Assembly: GCF_900111765.1 (NCBI RefSeq)
Contig: NZ_FOIB01000011.1
Location: 1-64,000 of the forward strand
Source of the DNA: Myxococcus fulvus
Lineage (GTDB): Bacteria > Myxococcota > Myxococcia > Myxococcales > Myxococcaceae
Length of the DNA stretch: 64,000 nucleotides
Direction: 5' to 3'
Position numbers and translations under genes: made by a program
The notes under the pieces: model-generated
The model's input: only the letters and a program-made list of their open reading frames with translations
Told to the model about the DNA's origin: nothing
Databases searched by the model: none
Shown here: positions 43,214 to 51,362 of the stretch, in pieces
Layout of the letters: the number at the start of each line of letters is the position of its first letter
How positions within the stretch are numbered: position 1 is the stretch's first letter

Positions 43214-45186
43214 GCAACACGCGTCCCTGGCTCCTGGCCCTCCTGCTCGTCGCGTCGGGCTGCGACGAGGAGGCGGCCACTCCGGCTCCCCCTCCCGTCG
43301 AGTCCGCCGCGGCCCCCGACTCGGGCCCCGCCGTGGAGCTGGCCCGACTGGAGGGCCTGTCCGGCGACGTGCAGGTGGAGCGGGGCGGCAAGAAGGTCCC
43401 CGCCCAGGCGGGCCCGCTGTACTCCGGCGACGCGGTGGAGACGGGGTCGTCGGGCGCGGCGACCCTGAGCTTCCCGGACGGGCGCTCGGTGGAGGTGGGC
43501 GCGGACGCGCGCGTCGGCGTGGGCCAGGACGCAGGCGGCGTGGTGCTGACGGTGGAGCGCGGAATCGTGTTGTCGCGCGTGCCCGCCAAGCCCGCGGGGG
43601 CTCCGGCCGGGAAGAAGGTGGCGCTCACGCTGCTGACGCCCTTCGGCCTCACGCGCGTGGGCTCCGAGCCCAGCGAGGTCTCCGTCCAGGTGACGAAGGA
43701 CTCCGGCCGCGTGGAGGTGAAGCTGGGCGCCATCGAGTTCGTCGCGAAGGACGGCAAGCAGCTGCGTGCCTCCGAAGGCGACTCGGTGGAGGTGTCCGCG
43801 GGCCAGGCGGAGCTGAGGCTCAAGGGCTCGCGACGGGTGGAGCTGGAGCCCATCGACGTGATGGTGCGGGTGGGCTCGGGCCGCGCGGAGCTGCGCGGGA
43901 AGGACGCGAAGCGCTGGAGGTCGGTGCGCGCGGACGGCGAGGTGCTCGCGCCCGGTGACGGCGTGCGTACTCGCGCGGGCGGCTCGGTGGACCTGGCGCT
44001 GAAGAACTCGTCCTCTCAGCTCACCCTGGGCCCCTCGGCGGAGATGGTGCTGGAGGGCGCGGGGCAGGGCGGCACGAGCGACGAGGCGCGGCTGGAGCTG
44101 CGTCAGGGACGGCTGGGACTCCAGCTCGCGCAGGGCCGCGAGAGTCGCGTGGTGTTGCCCGGGCTCACCTTGGAAGGGGACGGCGCCTCGCGGCTGGCGG
44201 TGCGGCGCACGGGGTCGGGCTATCTGGTGGACGCGCAGACGGGGCGGGTGACGCTGGTGCGCGGCGAGACGCGACAGCCGCTGCGGGCGGGAGAGCGGGC
44301 TGTCGTCTCGGGCGAGACGGGCGAGGCGCGCATCGAGTCGCTCGGCCCCGCGCCCCTGCTGCTCGGCGCGGGAGACGGCGCCGAGGTCTACCACCAGGAC
44401 ATGCCCGAGGTGGCCTTCGGCTGGGAGAAGGAGGGGGAGGTGACGGTGGAGGTGGCGACGGACGCGGAGTTCACCAGGCCCTTGCTGACGGGCACGGTGT
44501 TCCAGCCCTTCGTCAACGTGCCGGCGCCCGCACGCGGGACGCTCTTCTGGCGGGTGAAGGGCAAGGACGGCCAGGAGGTGGCGAAGGGCAGCGCGGTGTT
44601 CGCGCCGGAGCGCCTGGGCCGTGACTTGGACCGGGTGCGCAACGTGGTGCCGGAGGGACTGGAGAAGACGACCATCTTCTATCAGGACAAACCGCCGGCC
44701 GTGACGTTCACCTATTCGGAGGAGATGTCGGCGGCGCGCTACCGGGTGGCGGTGTACCGGGCGGGCGCGTTGGACAAGCCCGTGGCGGAGCGCACGGTGA
44801 CGGAGGCGCGCGCGGCGTTGGACGCGGGCGCGCTGAGCGAGGGCAGCTACCTGTGGTCCGTCACGCCGTTGTCCGAGACGGGTGAGCAGCTGAAGGGGGG
44901 CCGGATGAACAAGCTGGAGCTGGTGTACGACAACTCGGTGCCGATGCTGCTCGTGTCGCAGCCGCGCCAGGGGCAACGCTCCGCGGCGAAGGTGAGGGCC
45001 ACGGGCGTGGCGCCGGTGAATGCGCGCGTGTCCATCAATGGACGTCCCGCCAGCCTGGACGGCAAGCATCGGTTCGACACGTGGGTGGAGCCGGTGGGCT
45101 CGCCCCCGCTGCTGGTGTTTAGAATGACGCGACCCGGTGCTCCGGATGTCCACACGGTGCGCACCCTGAAAGAGCGAGGGCCCTGA
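43210..45186 (+). CDS. FecR-domain lipoprotein
   Basis: A 658-residue lipoprotein from GTG 43210; its lipobox is LLVASGC. Two FecR-type beta-helical domains can be read: LSGDVQVERGGKKVPAQ to about residue 215, then VRVGSGRAELRGKDAKRW to about 370. Each has the GDAVETGSSGAATLSF or GDGVRTRAGGSVDLAL core. The rest has fibronectin-like strands (EVAFGWEKEGEVTVEVATD; LEKTTIFYQDKPPAVTF). FecR-fold proteins sense or transmit envelope signals. The gene lies between the barrel protein and the kinase with overlaps or 2-bp gaps, so the three form one operon. Confidence 0.82.
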   Translation: MSNTRPWLLALLLVASGCDEEAATPAPPPVESAAAPDSGPAVELARLEGLSGDVQVERGGKKVPAQAGPLYSGDAVETGSSGAATLSFPDGRSVEVGADARVGVGQDAGGVVLTVERGIVLSRVPAKPAGAPAGKKVALTLLTPFGLTRVGSEPSEVSVQVTKDSGRVEVKLGAIEFVAKDGKQLRASEGDSVEVSAGQAELRLKGSRRVELEPIDVMVRVGSGRAELRGKDAKRWRSVRADGEVLAPGDGVRTRAGGSVDLALKNSSSQLTLGPSAEMVLEGAGQGGTSDEARLELRQGRLGLQLAQGRESRVVLPGLTLEGDGASRLAVRRTGSGYLVDAQTGRVTLVRGETRQPLRAGERAVVSGETGEARIESLGPAPLLLGAGDGAEVYHQDMPEVAFGWEKEGEVTVEVATDAEFTRPLLTGTVFQPFVNVPAPARGTLFWRVKGKDGQEVAKGSAVFAPERLGRDLDRVRNVVPEGLEKTTIFYQDKPPAVTFTYSEEMSAARYRVAVYRAGALDKPVAERTVTEARAALDAGALSEGSYLWSVTPLSETGEQLKGGRMNKLELVYDNSVPMLLVSQPRQGQRSAAKVRATGVAPVNARVSINGRPASLDGKHRFDTWVEPVGSPPLLVFRMTRPGAPDVHTVRTLKERGP

Positions 45187-45188
45187 GG

Positions 45189-47087
45189 ATGTCTCCCCCC
45201 CAGACGACACAGCCCGGCTCCGGCACCGAGGAGGCTCCTCCGCCGCTGCTGCGCCCCTACGGCCCCTATGTCCTCGTGCGCAAGCTGGCCGAGGGCGGCA
45301 TGGCGGAGATCTTCCTCGCCAAGCTGCTCGGCGCCGACGGCTTCGAGCGCAACGTGGTCATCAAGCGGATGCTGCCGCACCTGTCGAACATCCCCGACTT
45401 CGTGGAGATGTTCCGGGACGAGGCGCGGCTGGCCGCGAAGCTGTCGCACCCCAACATCGTGCAGATACAGGAACTCGGCTTCACCGAGGGCTGCTACTAC
45501 ATCTGCATGGAGTACCTCGCGGGCGAGGACTTCTCCACGACGCTGCGGCTGGCGGGACGGCGGCGCGCGTACCTGCCATTCCCCATCGTGCTGCGCGTGC
45601 TCATCGACTCGGCGCGAGGGCTGCACTACGCCCACGAGTTCTGCAACGAGATGGGGCAGCCGCTCAACGTCGTGCACCGCGACATCTCCCCGTCGAACCT
45701 GTACCTGACGTACCAGGGGCAGGTGAAGGTGCTGGACTTCGGCATCGCCAAGGCCGAGTCGAGGCTCGCCAACACACGCACCGGCGTCGTGAAGGGCAAG
45801 TACATGTACATGGCGCCCGAGCAGGCCAAGGGCCAGGGGGTGGACCGGCGCGCGGACATCTTCGCGCTCGGCGTCAGCCTGTACGAGGCGCTCACGCACG
45901 TGCGGCCCTTCTCGCGGGAGAACGACCTGGCGGTCCTCAACGCGCTCCTGCACGGAGAGTTCAAGCGTCCGCGCGAGCTGCGGCCGGACCTGCCCGCGGA
46001 GCTGGAGGCCATCGTCCTCAAGGCGATGGCGCCGCTGCCGCAGGACCGCTACGCCACCGCGGAGGCCTTCGCCGAGGACCTGGAGGCGTTCCTCGGAGAG
46101 CACCTGAGCGCCGCGGGTACTCCGCAGCTCGGCGCGTTCCTGCGCAGCCACTTCGGTGAGGACCGCTTCACCGAGCGCACCCGCATCCCCACGCTGTCCT
46201 CGCTCTCCGCGGCGCTGGGCGTGGTGACGCAGGCGACGGGCGTGGTGGAGATGGGGACGGACGTGGTGGGGGCGCCTTCCTCCGCGACGGGCAGCACCGA
46301 CGTGGCCACGGCGCGCGGTTGGAGTGCTCGCTCGCCGGCGTCGTCCTCGGGGTTGGTGCCGGCGGCGACGAAGACTCCCGCCACCGAGTCGGCGCCGATG
46401 CCCGTCGCCGCGCCCCGGGCGCGCGGCTGGCGTCCGCTCGTCATCGGGCTCGCGGGTGGGTTGTTGCTCGCGGGCGTGGGCATCGTGGGCTACGCGCGGC
46501 TCGTCGCTCCCGTGTCGGCGGGCGTCGTGGCTCCCGCGGCTCCTCCCATCGCCGCTGTCGCGCCCGCGGAGGCACCGGTGCCTCGGGTCGCTGCTCCCTC
46601 GACGGAAGGTACCGCCGAGCCCGCGCGGCAGGCCGTGGTGCCCGTGTCGCCGCCGCCTGTCGGGACGCAGCCTCCCGAGGGTGTGGCGGCGCAGGGGACT
46701 GGAGGCGAGGCGGGCGTGGTGGGGAGTCGGCTGTCACCACCGCCGCCCGTGGAGGACGCGGCGGAGGGCAAGTCGGTGAAGGGCACGGCGAAGAAGAAGG
46801 TGTCGCTCACCGTGGATGACATCTCCCGCGTCGTGGCGAAGGGGCGCTCGCGCATCACCACGTGCTTCGAGAAGAACCGCGCGGACCTGCCGTCGAGCGA
46901 GGGGCAGGTGCAGGTGGAGTTCTCCATCGCCTCGACGGGCAAGGTGCGGGCGGGCGTGACCGGAGCGCTCGCGGAGACGGGCGTGGGCCGCTGTCTCCGG
47001 GCGCAGGCGGAGCGACTGCGCTTCCCGGCGCACCTCGACGAGGAGGTGAACGTGATGGTGCCGTTCTCCTGGCGACTGACGCCGTAG
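45189..47087 (+). CDS. Transmembrane Ser/Thr kinase with TonB/AgmX-type C-terminus
   Basis: A 632-residue Hanks-type kinase. The kinase domain (about 25-300) has the Lys59 region VVIKRM, the catalytic loop HRDISPSN with Asp165 and Asn170, and DFGIAKAE at 183-190. A low-complexity linker leads to one membrane helix at about 416-437, then a Pro/Ala-rich periplasmic stretch. The C-terminal domain (about 545-632, ISRVVAKGRSRITTCFEKNRA) is of the same TonB/AgmX type as in the FHA protein at 30183-31523. The topology puts kinase inside and sensor/contact domain outside, a plausible receptor for the upstream FecR lipoprotein and barrel. Confidence 0.88.
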   Translation: MSPPQTTQPGSGTEEAPPPLLRPYGPYVLVRKLAEGGMAEIFLAKLLGADGFERNVVIKRMLPHLSNIPDFVEMFRDEARLAAKLSHPNIVQIQELGFTEGCYYICMEYLAGEDFSTTLRLAGRRRAYLPFPIVLRVLIDSARGLHYAHEFCNEMGQPLNVVHRDISPSNLYLTYQGQVKVLDFGIAKAESRLANTRTGVVKGKYMYMAPEQAKGQGVDRRADIFALGVSLYEALTHVRPFSRENDLAVLNALLHGEFKRPRELRPDLPAELEAIVLKAMAPLPQDRYATAEAFAEDLEAFLGEHLSAAGTPQLGAFLRSHFGEDRFTERTRIPTLSSLSAALGVVTQATGVVEMGTDVVGAPSSATGSTDVATARGWSARSPASSSGLVPAATKTPATESAPMPVAAPRARGWRPLVIGLAGGLLLAGVGIVGYARLVAPVSAGVVAPAAPPIAAVAPAEAPVPRVAAPSTEGTAEPARQAVVPVSPPPVGTQPPEGVAAQGTGGEAGVVGSRLSPPPPVEDAAEGKSVKGTAKKKVSLTVDDISRVVAKGRSRITTCFEKNRADLPSSEGQVQVEFSIASTGKVRAGVTGALAETGVGRCLRAQAERLRFPAHLDEEVNVMVPFSWRLTP

Positions 47088-47097
47088 GAAACAGCAC

Positions 47098-47119
47098 GGC
47101 GCCGGGAGCTTCCGGCGCC
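47098..47119. terminator. Hairpin between convergent kinase and recR genes
   Basis: A perfect 8-bp stem GGCGCCGG/CCGGCGCC with a 6-base loop, 10 bp after the kinase stop and 11 bp before the recR stop. No T-tract on either side, so it is a terminator candidate for both directions but not a canonical one. Confidence 0.5.
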
Positions 47120-47130
47120 GGCTCGTACGG

Positions 47131-47724
47131 CTAGAGGTCGCGGCGGGCGGACAGCGCCTTCGCCAGCGTGGCCTGGTCGGCGTACTCGAGGTCACCGCCC
47201 ATGGGCAGGCCCTGGGCGATGCGGGTGAGGCGCAGGCCCATGGGCTTGAGCAGGCGCGTCAGGTACAGCGCGGTGGCCTCGCCCTCGACGTCCGGGTTGG
47301 TGGCGAGGATGAGCTCCTCCACCTGACTGTCGGTGAGGCGCTCCAACAGCTCCTTGATGCGAAGCTGGTCCGGGCCCACGCCCTCGAGCGGCGACAGCAC
47401 GCCGTGCAGCACGTGGTAGCGGCCCTTGAACTCGCGGGTGCGCTCGAGCGCCATCAGGTCCGCGAAGGTCTCCACGACACACAGCACCCGCTCGTCACGC
47501 CGGTGGTCCCTGCAGAAGCCGCAGGTCTCCGTGTCCGTGAGGGAGAAGCAGCGCACGCACAGGTGCACCTTCTCCTTCACCTCACGGATGGCCTGCGACA
47601 GCTCGGAGGCGTATTCGCCCGGAGAGCGCAGGATGTGGAACGCGAGGCGCTGGGCGGTCTTCTCCCCGATGCCTGGCAGCTTCGCGAGCTGGGCGACGAG
47701 GCGGTTCAGCGGATCGGGAGTCAT
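47131..47724 (-). CDS. recR: Recombination mediator RecR
   Basis: A 197-residue DNA-repair protein that helps load RecA at gaps together with RecO/RecF. It contains a helix-hairpin-helix (LAKLPGIGEKTAQRLAFH), a four-Cys zinc finger (CVRCFSLTDTETCGFC) and a Toprim domain (VVETFADLMALERT, then NPDVEGEATALYL). The length is standard. It follows ybaB/ebfC by 6 bp, which in turn follows dnaX, the conserved dnaX-ybaB-recR order. Confidence 0.97.
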   Translation of the reverse strand: MTPDPLNRLVAQLAKLPGIGEKTAQRLAFHILRSPGEYASELSQAIREVKEKVHLCVRCFSLTDTETCGFCRDHRRDERVLCVVETFADLMALERTREFKGRYHVLHGVLSPLEGVGPDQLRIKELLERLTDSQVEELILATNPDVEGEATALYLTRLLKPMGLRLTRIAQGLPMGGDLEYADQATLAKALSARRDL

Positions 47725-47730
47725 CCGGTA

Positions 47731-48048
47731 TCAGGTAACGCCGGGGATCTTGATGCCGCCGGAGATTTTCGCGAGCTCGCGCTGCATGTGCTGACGGCTG
47801 CTCGCCAGGGCGGCGTTCACCGCGGCGGTGATGAGGTCCTCGAGCATCGACGTGTCGTTCGGGTCGATGGCTTCCTTGTCGATCTTGATGCTGCGGATCT
47901 CCTGGATGCCATTGGCCACGACGGTGACGCGGCCCTCACCGGCCTTGGCCTCGACGGTCTCCTCGGCCAGCTGCTGCTTGCGCTCTTCGATCTTCTCCGT
48001 CAGCTTGTTCGCCTGCCGGATGAAGTAGTTCAGGTCGACGCCGGGCAT
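47731..48048 (-). CDS. YbaB/EbfC nucleoid-associated protein
   Basis: A 105-residue protein of the YbaB/EbfC family, dimeric DNA-binding proteins that coat the nucleoid. It reads MPGVDLNYFIRQANKLTEKIEER, then EEAKAG-type turn and VVANGIQEIRSIKID, and the acidic-helix DTSMLEDLITAAVNAAL. The length is typical. It stands between dnaX and recR as in most bacteria. Confidence 0.95.
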   Translation of the reverse strand: MPGVDLNYFIRQANKLTEKIEERKQQLAEETVEAKAGEGRVTVVANGIQEIRSIKIDKEAIDPNDTSMLEDLITAAVNAALASSRQHMQRELAKISGGIKIPGVT

Positions 48049-48108
48049 GTGCTTCCTCGGTACGGGCGTGGAGTGTGGCGCGCACCCTAGCGTTGCGCGC
48101 GTCCATTG

Positions 48109-50151
48109 TCAGGCGCTGTCGTCGGGGGCTTCGACAGGAGCGTCGGCGGCCGAGGCGGCGGAGGGGCGCTCGGGCTCGTAGATCTGGATGTGCTCGATTT
48201 CTCCACCCAGGACCAGGAGCACGGAGCGGACCGAGGCGTGGTTGCGCACCTTGCTCTCGGTGTTCTTCTCGTGGGTGGCGCGGCTCTGAGCGTCGCGCTC
48301 GGCGAGGCTGGGCGCGGCCCGGGAGTCATCCGCGGACACGTCCTGGAAGGACAGCTTCACGGGCCGGCCGAAGTGTTCGGCCAGGAGCTTGTCGATGGTG
48401 GCCTTGCCCGCGGCGGCGGACACCGACATGCGGTGCAGTCCCGCGGCGGGGAGGAAGCCGAGGATGATCTCCCCGGCCTTCATCGACATGAGCCGGCCGT
48501 TCGCGAGGGCGGTGCCGTGGCGCAGGGAGCCCGCCTTCACGGTCTCCACCGCGGCGCGCCAACGCTCGATGAGCGGCAGGTTGGGGTTGTCGCGCCCGCG
48601 CGCCACGGGAGCGGGCGTCGCGGCCATGGGAGGCGGCTCGGGCTCGGGTGCGGCGGTGGGGGCCTCGGGCTCGGGGATGCACTCGCCAGAGGCGCAGCCG
48701 CCCGGAGAGGCCTCTTCTGGATAGAAGCGGGACTCCTCGTCGCTGTCGCCGTAGGGAGGCGGCTCGGGCGGGCCGGGCGGCGGCTCGGGCTTGCGGACGT
48801 TGATGACGCGGACGGTGGGCGCCGGCTCGGTGGTGCGGGAGAGCGGGGTGGCGCCCGCATGCGGGCCGGGAGGACTGATGGGCGGGGGCGGGGGCGGCGC
48901 CGCGGTGGGCGCGGGCGGACCGTTGCGCAGGAAGGACAGGGGCCGCGCGGCGGACGGGGGCAGACCGTCCAGGACGGGGCCGGAGGGCAGGGGATTCTCG
49001 ACGGGGTACGCCGATGGCCGCGGAGCGTCCGAGACAGTCTGGGCGCCGCCGCCGTTGCGCAGGAAGGACAGGGGCCGCGCGGCGGAGGGCGGCAGCCCGG
49101 CCATCACCGGACCACTGGGGACAGGGGGCGTGAGGCCCACTGGCGCAGGCGGAGTCCACGGCCCCGAGGCCGTTGGGGATGGCGTGGCTTCACGCGTCGG
49201 GCCGTCATTCCGTGGCAGCGTGATGTTGGCCGGCGGCTCGTCCGATGCGCCGCCACCGTGGCGTGGCAGCTCGATGTCGGCCGGCGGCTCCGCCATGTAG
49301 TCGGAGTCGTCGTAGCGCGAGGCCCCCGAATCGCGAGGGGCTCCCCGCGTGTCGAGTGGCGCGGCCTCATCGAAGCGAGGCGCTTGCGTGGGGCGGGCGA
49401 AGTCTCCCGTCAGCTGCTGTCCGAAGGCGGGCGCTGGCGCATCCCAAGGCGGGCCCGACGGCGCACGCGCCGGGGCTCCGGTGGTGGCCTGAGCAGCGGA
49501 TGGGCCAGGGGCATCCCAAGGCGGGCCCGACGGTGCACGCGCCGTGGCGCCAATGGCGGGCTGAACAGCGGATGGGCCAGGGGCATCCCAGGGAGGACCC
49601 GACGGCGCATGAGCTCGGGTCCCGGCGGAAGTCTGTACGGAGGATGCTCCTGCTGCATCCCAGGGCGAGCCCGAGGGGGCACGTCCCATCACTCCGTCGG
49701 AGGCTTGTCCAACGGGCCCGCGAGACGCATTCGACGGACCCCCATGAGGTGATGCCGAGAGCCTCGCGTGTGACGGACCCGAGGCGCCACTCGGTCCGCC
49801 TTGCGCGCCGGATGGTGCACCGTCGAATGCGCCATCCATCGGCCCATGAGCAGACGCCACGTGGGGCGACGACGCGCTGCCGTTGACTGCCCCTGTATGC
49901 GCGCGCGCATCAGCACCACCACTCGACGCCGGCTGACCCGCCAGCGAGGCCGTGGACGCGCCATCGTTCGACGGCGTTCCCTCGGACGTGCCGGCATGCG
50001 TGGACGTCGAGGCGGGCTGCTGCCCTGCGGCGGGCATGGCTCGGCCCGTCTCCCACGGACGTGGGGCGGGCGCGGCTTCGGGGGGCGGAGCCTGGCGAGG
50101 CTCAGGCGCGAAAGGTCGTGGAGCTGGAGCGACCTCCCGGCGCTCCAGCAT
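48109..50151 (-). CDS. dnaX: DnaX tau-specific 3' reading frame
   Basis: A 680-codon frame that continues dnaX in the +1 frame. From ATG 50151 on it is mostly a disordered Pro/Ala/Ser linker with four 24-residue units (PSGPPWDAPGPSA-type, about 49430-49680) and a doubled GLPPSAARPLSFLRNG unit (about 48920-49110). The last 170 residues are folded: NLPLIERWRAAVETVKAG to EHFGRPVKLSFQDV, resembling the C-terminal domain of gamma/tau subunits. It overlaps the upstream dnaX frame by 50 bp. It is made either by a +1 frameshift, by separate initiation, or appears split because of an indel. Confidence 0.7.
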   Translation of the reverse strand: MLERREVAPAPRPFAPEPRQAPPPEAAPAPRPWETGRAMPAAGQQPASTSTHAGTSEGTPSNDGASTASLAGQPASSGGADARAHTGAVNGSASSPHVASAHGPMDGAFDGAPSGAQGGPSGASGPSHARLSASPHGGPSNASRGPVGQASDGVMGRAPSGSPWDAAGASSVQTSAGTRAHAPSGPPWDAPGPSAVQPAIGATARAPSGPPWDAPGPSAAQATTGAPARAPSGPPWDAPAPAFGQQLTGDFARPTQAPRFDEAAPLDTRGAPRDSGASRYDDSDYMAEPPADIELPRHGGGASDEPPANITLPRNDGPTREATPSPTASGPWTPPAPVGLTPPVPSGPVMAGLPPSAARPLSFLRNGGGAQTVSDAPRPSAYPVENPLPSGPVLDGLPPSAARPLSFLRNGPPAPTAAPPPPPPISPPGPHAGATPLSRTTEPAPTVRVINVRKPEPPPGPPEPPPYGDSDEESRFYPEEASPGGCASGECIPEPEAPTAAPEPEPPPMAATPAPVARGRDNPNLPLIERWRAAVETVKAGSLRHGTALANGRLMSMKAGEIILGFLPAAGLHRMSVSAAAGKATIDKLLAEHFGRPVKLSFQDVSADDSRAAPSLAERDAQSRATHEKNTESKVRNHASVRSVLLVLGGEIEHIQIYEPERPSAASAADAPVEAPDDSA

Positions 50152-51319
50152 TGGCCTTGTCCGACTGAGGCAGTCCCGCCGTGAGCCGGTCCACCTTCGC
50201 GAGCAACTCCGGAATCGAACCCCCCGGCGACAGCTGGATGGCCTTCAACAGCGCCATCTCCAGCGCGAGCCTCGGCTGCGCCGCGCGGGACACATCCCAG
50301 ACGGAGCCATGCACCACGTCGAACAGCCGCGTGAGCTGCGCGCTCTCCGCGTCCTTCGCGAGCGCCACGAGCGCCTTCTGCTCGGACTCCGCCAGCTCCG
50401 CGGGCGCCTCGCCCAGCGTCTTGGTGACGAAGAGGTGGCGAAGCTGCATCGCCAGCTCCTCCGCGAGGCGCTTCAAATCGAGGCCCCGGTTGAAGACCTC
50501 CTCCACGCGCTCAAGCACGCGCTTCGCGTCCTTGTGCACCAGCGCATCGGCGAAGTCCTGCACCATCGTCCGGTCGATGGCGCCCAGCGCCTCGGCGACC
50601 TCCTCGTCCGTGGGATTCGCGCCGCACGAGGCGAGCACCTGGTCCAGCAGGCTGAGCGCGTCGCGCATGCCTCCCTCGGACTGGCGCACCACGAGCGACA
50701 ACGAGCGGTCCGAGATGCCCGCGCCCTCCGCCTTGCAGATCTCCTGCAGCCGCTGGAGCATCCGCGCCGCGGAGATGCGGCGGAAGTTGTGGCGCTGGCA
50801 GCGCGACAGGATGGTGTCCGGGAGCTTGTGCGCCTCGGTCGTCGCGAAGATGAACTTCACGTGCCCGGGCGGCTCCTCCAGCGTCTTGAGCAGCGCGTTG
50901 AACGCCGCCCCCGACAGCATGTGGACCTCGTCGATGATGTAGATCTTGTGCCGGTCCCGCTGCGGCAGGTACTTCGCGTTCTCGCGAATCTCGCGGACGT
51001 TCTCCACGCCGTTGTTGGAGGCACCGTCGATCTCCGCCACGTCCACGCTGGTGCCGGCGGCGATCTCCGTGCACGCCCGGCACTCCCCGCAGGGAGTCGC
51101 CGTGGGCCCCTTCTCACAGTTGAGGGCCTTGGCGAGCAGGCGTGCGGCCGTCGTCTTGCCCACGCCACGCGGGCCGCAGAACAGGTAGGCGTGCGCCACC
51201 CGGTCCATCTTGATGGCGTTCGCGATGGTCCGGACGACGTGCTCCTGTCCGGTCATGTCATCGAACTTCTGCGGACGCCATTTGCGGGCGAGGACGAGGT
51301 AGCTCATGGGGGCAGTCAT
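50102..51319 (-). CDS. dnaX: DNA polymerase III gamma/tau ATPase part (DnaX N-terminal frame)
   Basis: A 405-residue clamp-loader ATPase. It begins LARKWRPQKFDDMTGQEH, with Walker A GPRGVGKT (49-56), the four-Cys zinc module (LNCEKGPTATPCGECRAC), Walker B YIIDEVHML and the sensor LSRCQRHNF. Domain III runs to SIPELLAKVDRLTAGLPQ, and the frame then stops at 50102-50104. The size is close to the 431-residue E. coli gamma product of dnaX. The tau-like continuation is in the next frame. The start is ATG 51319 (MTAPMSYL) or the ATG four codons on. Confidence 0.95.
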   Translation of the reverse strand: MTAPMSYLVLARKWRPQKFDDMTGQEHVVRTIANAIKMDRVAHAYLFCGPRGVGKTTAARLLAKALNCEKGPTATPCGECRACTEIAAGTSVDVAEIDGASNNGVENVREIRENAKYLPQRDRHKIYIIDEVHMLSGAAFNALLKTLEEPPGHVKFIFATTEAHKLPDTILSRCQRHNFRRISAARMLQRLQEICKAEGAGISDRSLSLVVRQSEGGMRDALSLLDQVLASCGANPTDEEVAEALGAIDRTMVQDFADALVHKDAKRVLERVEEVFNRGLDLKRLAEELAMQLRHLFVTKTLGEAPAELAESEQKALVALAKDAESAQLTRLFDVVHGSVWDVSRAAQPRLALEMALLKAIQLSPGGSIPELLAKVDRLTAGLPQSDKANAGAPGGRSSSTTFRA

Positions 51320-51362
51320 CTAAACACGACGGCGCGAAGGATCCATCTCCAGGCGCTGCGAC

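Noticed and set aside
50220..50225. The G6 run in dnaX as the site of the frame change
   Set aside because: Shifting there would replace the natural domain-III sequence SIPELLAKVDRLTAGLPQ with implausible Arg/Ser-rich residues, so the change must be nearer the stop at 50102.
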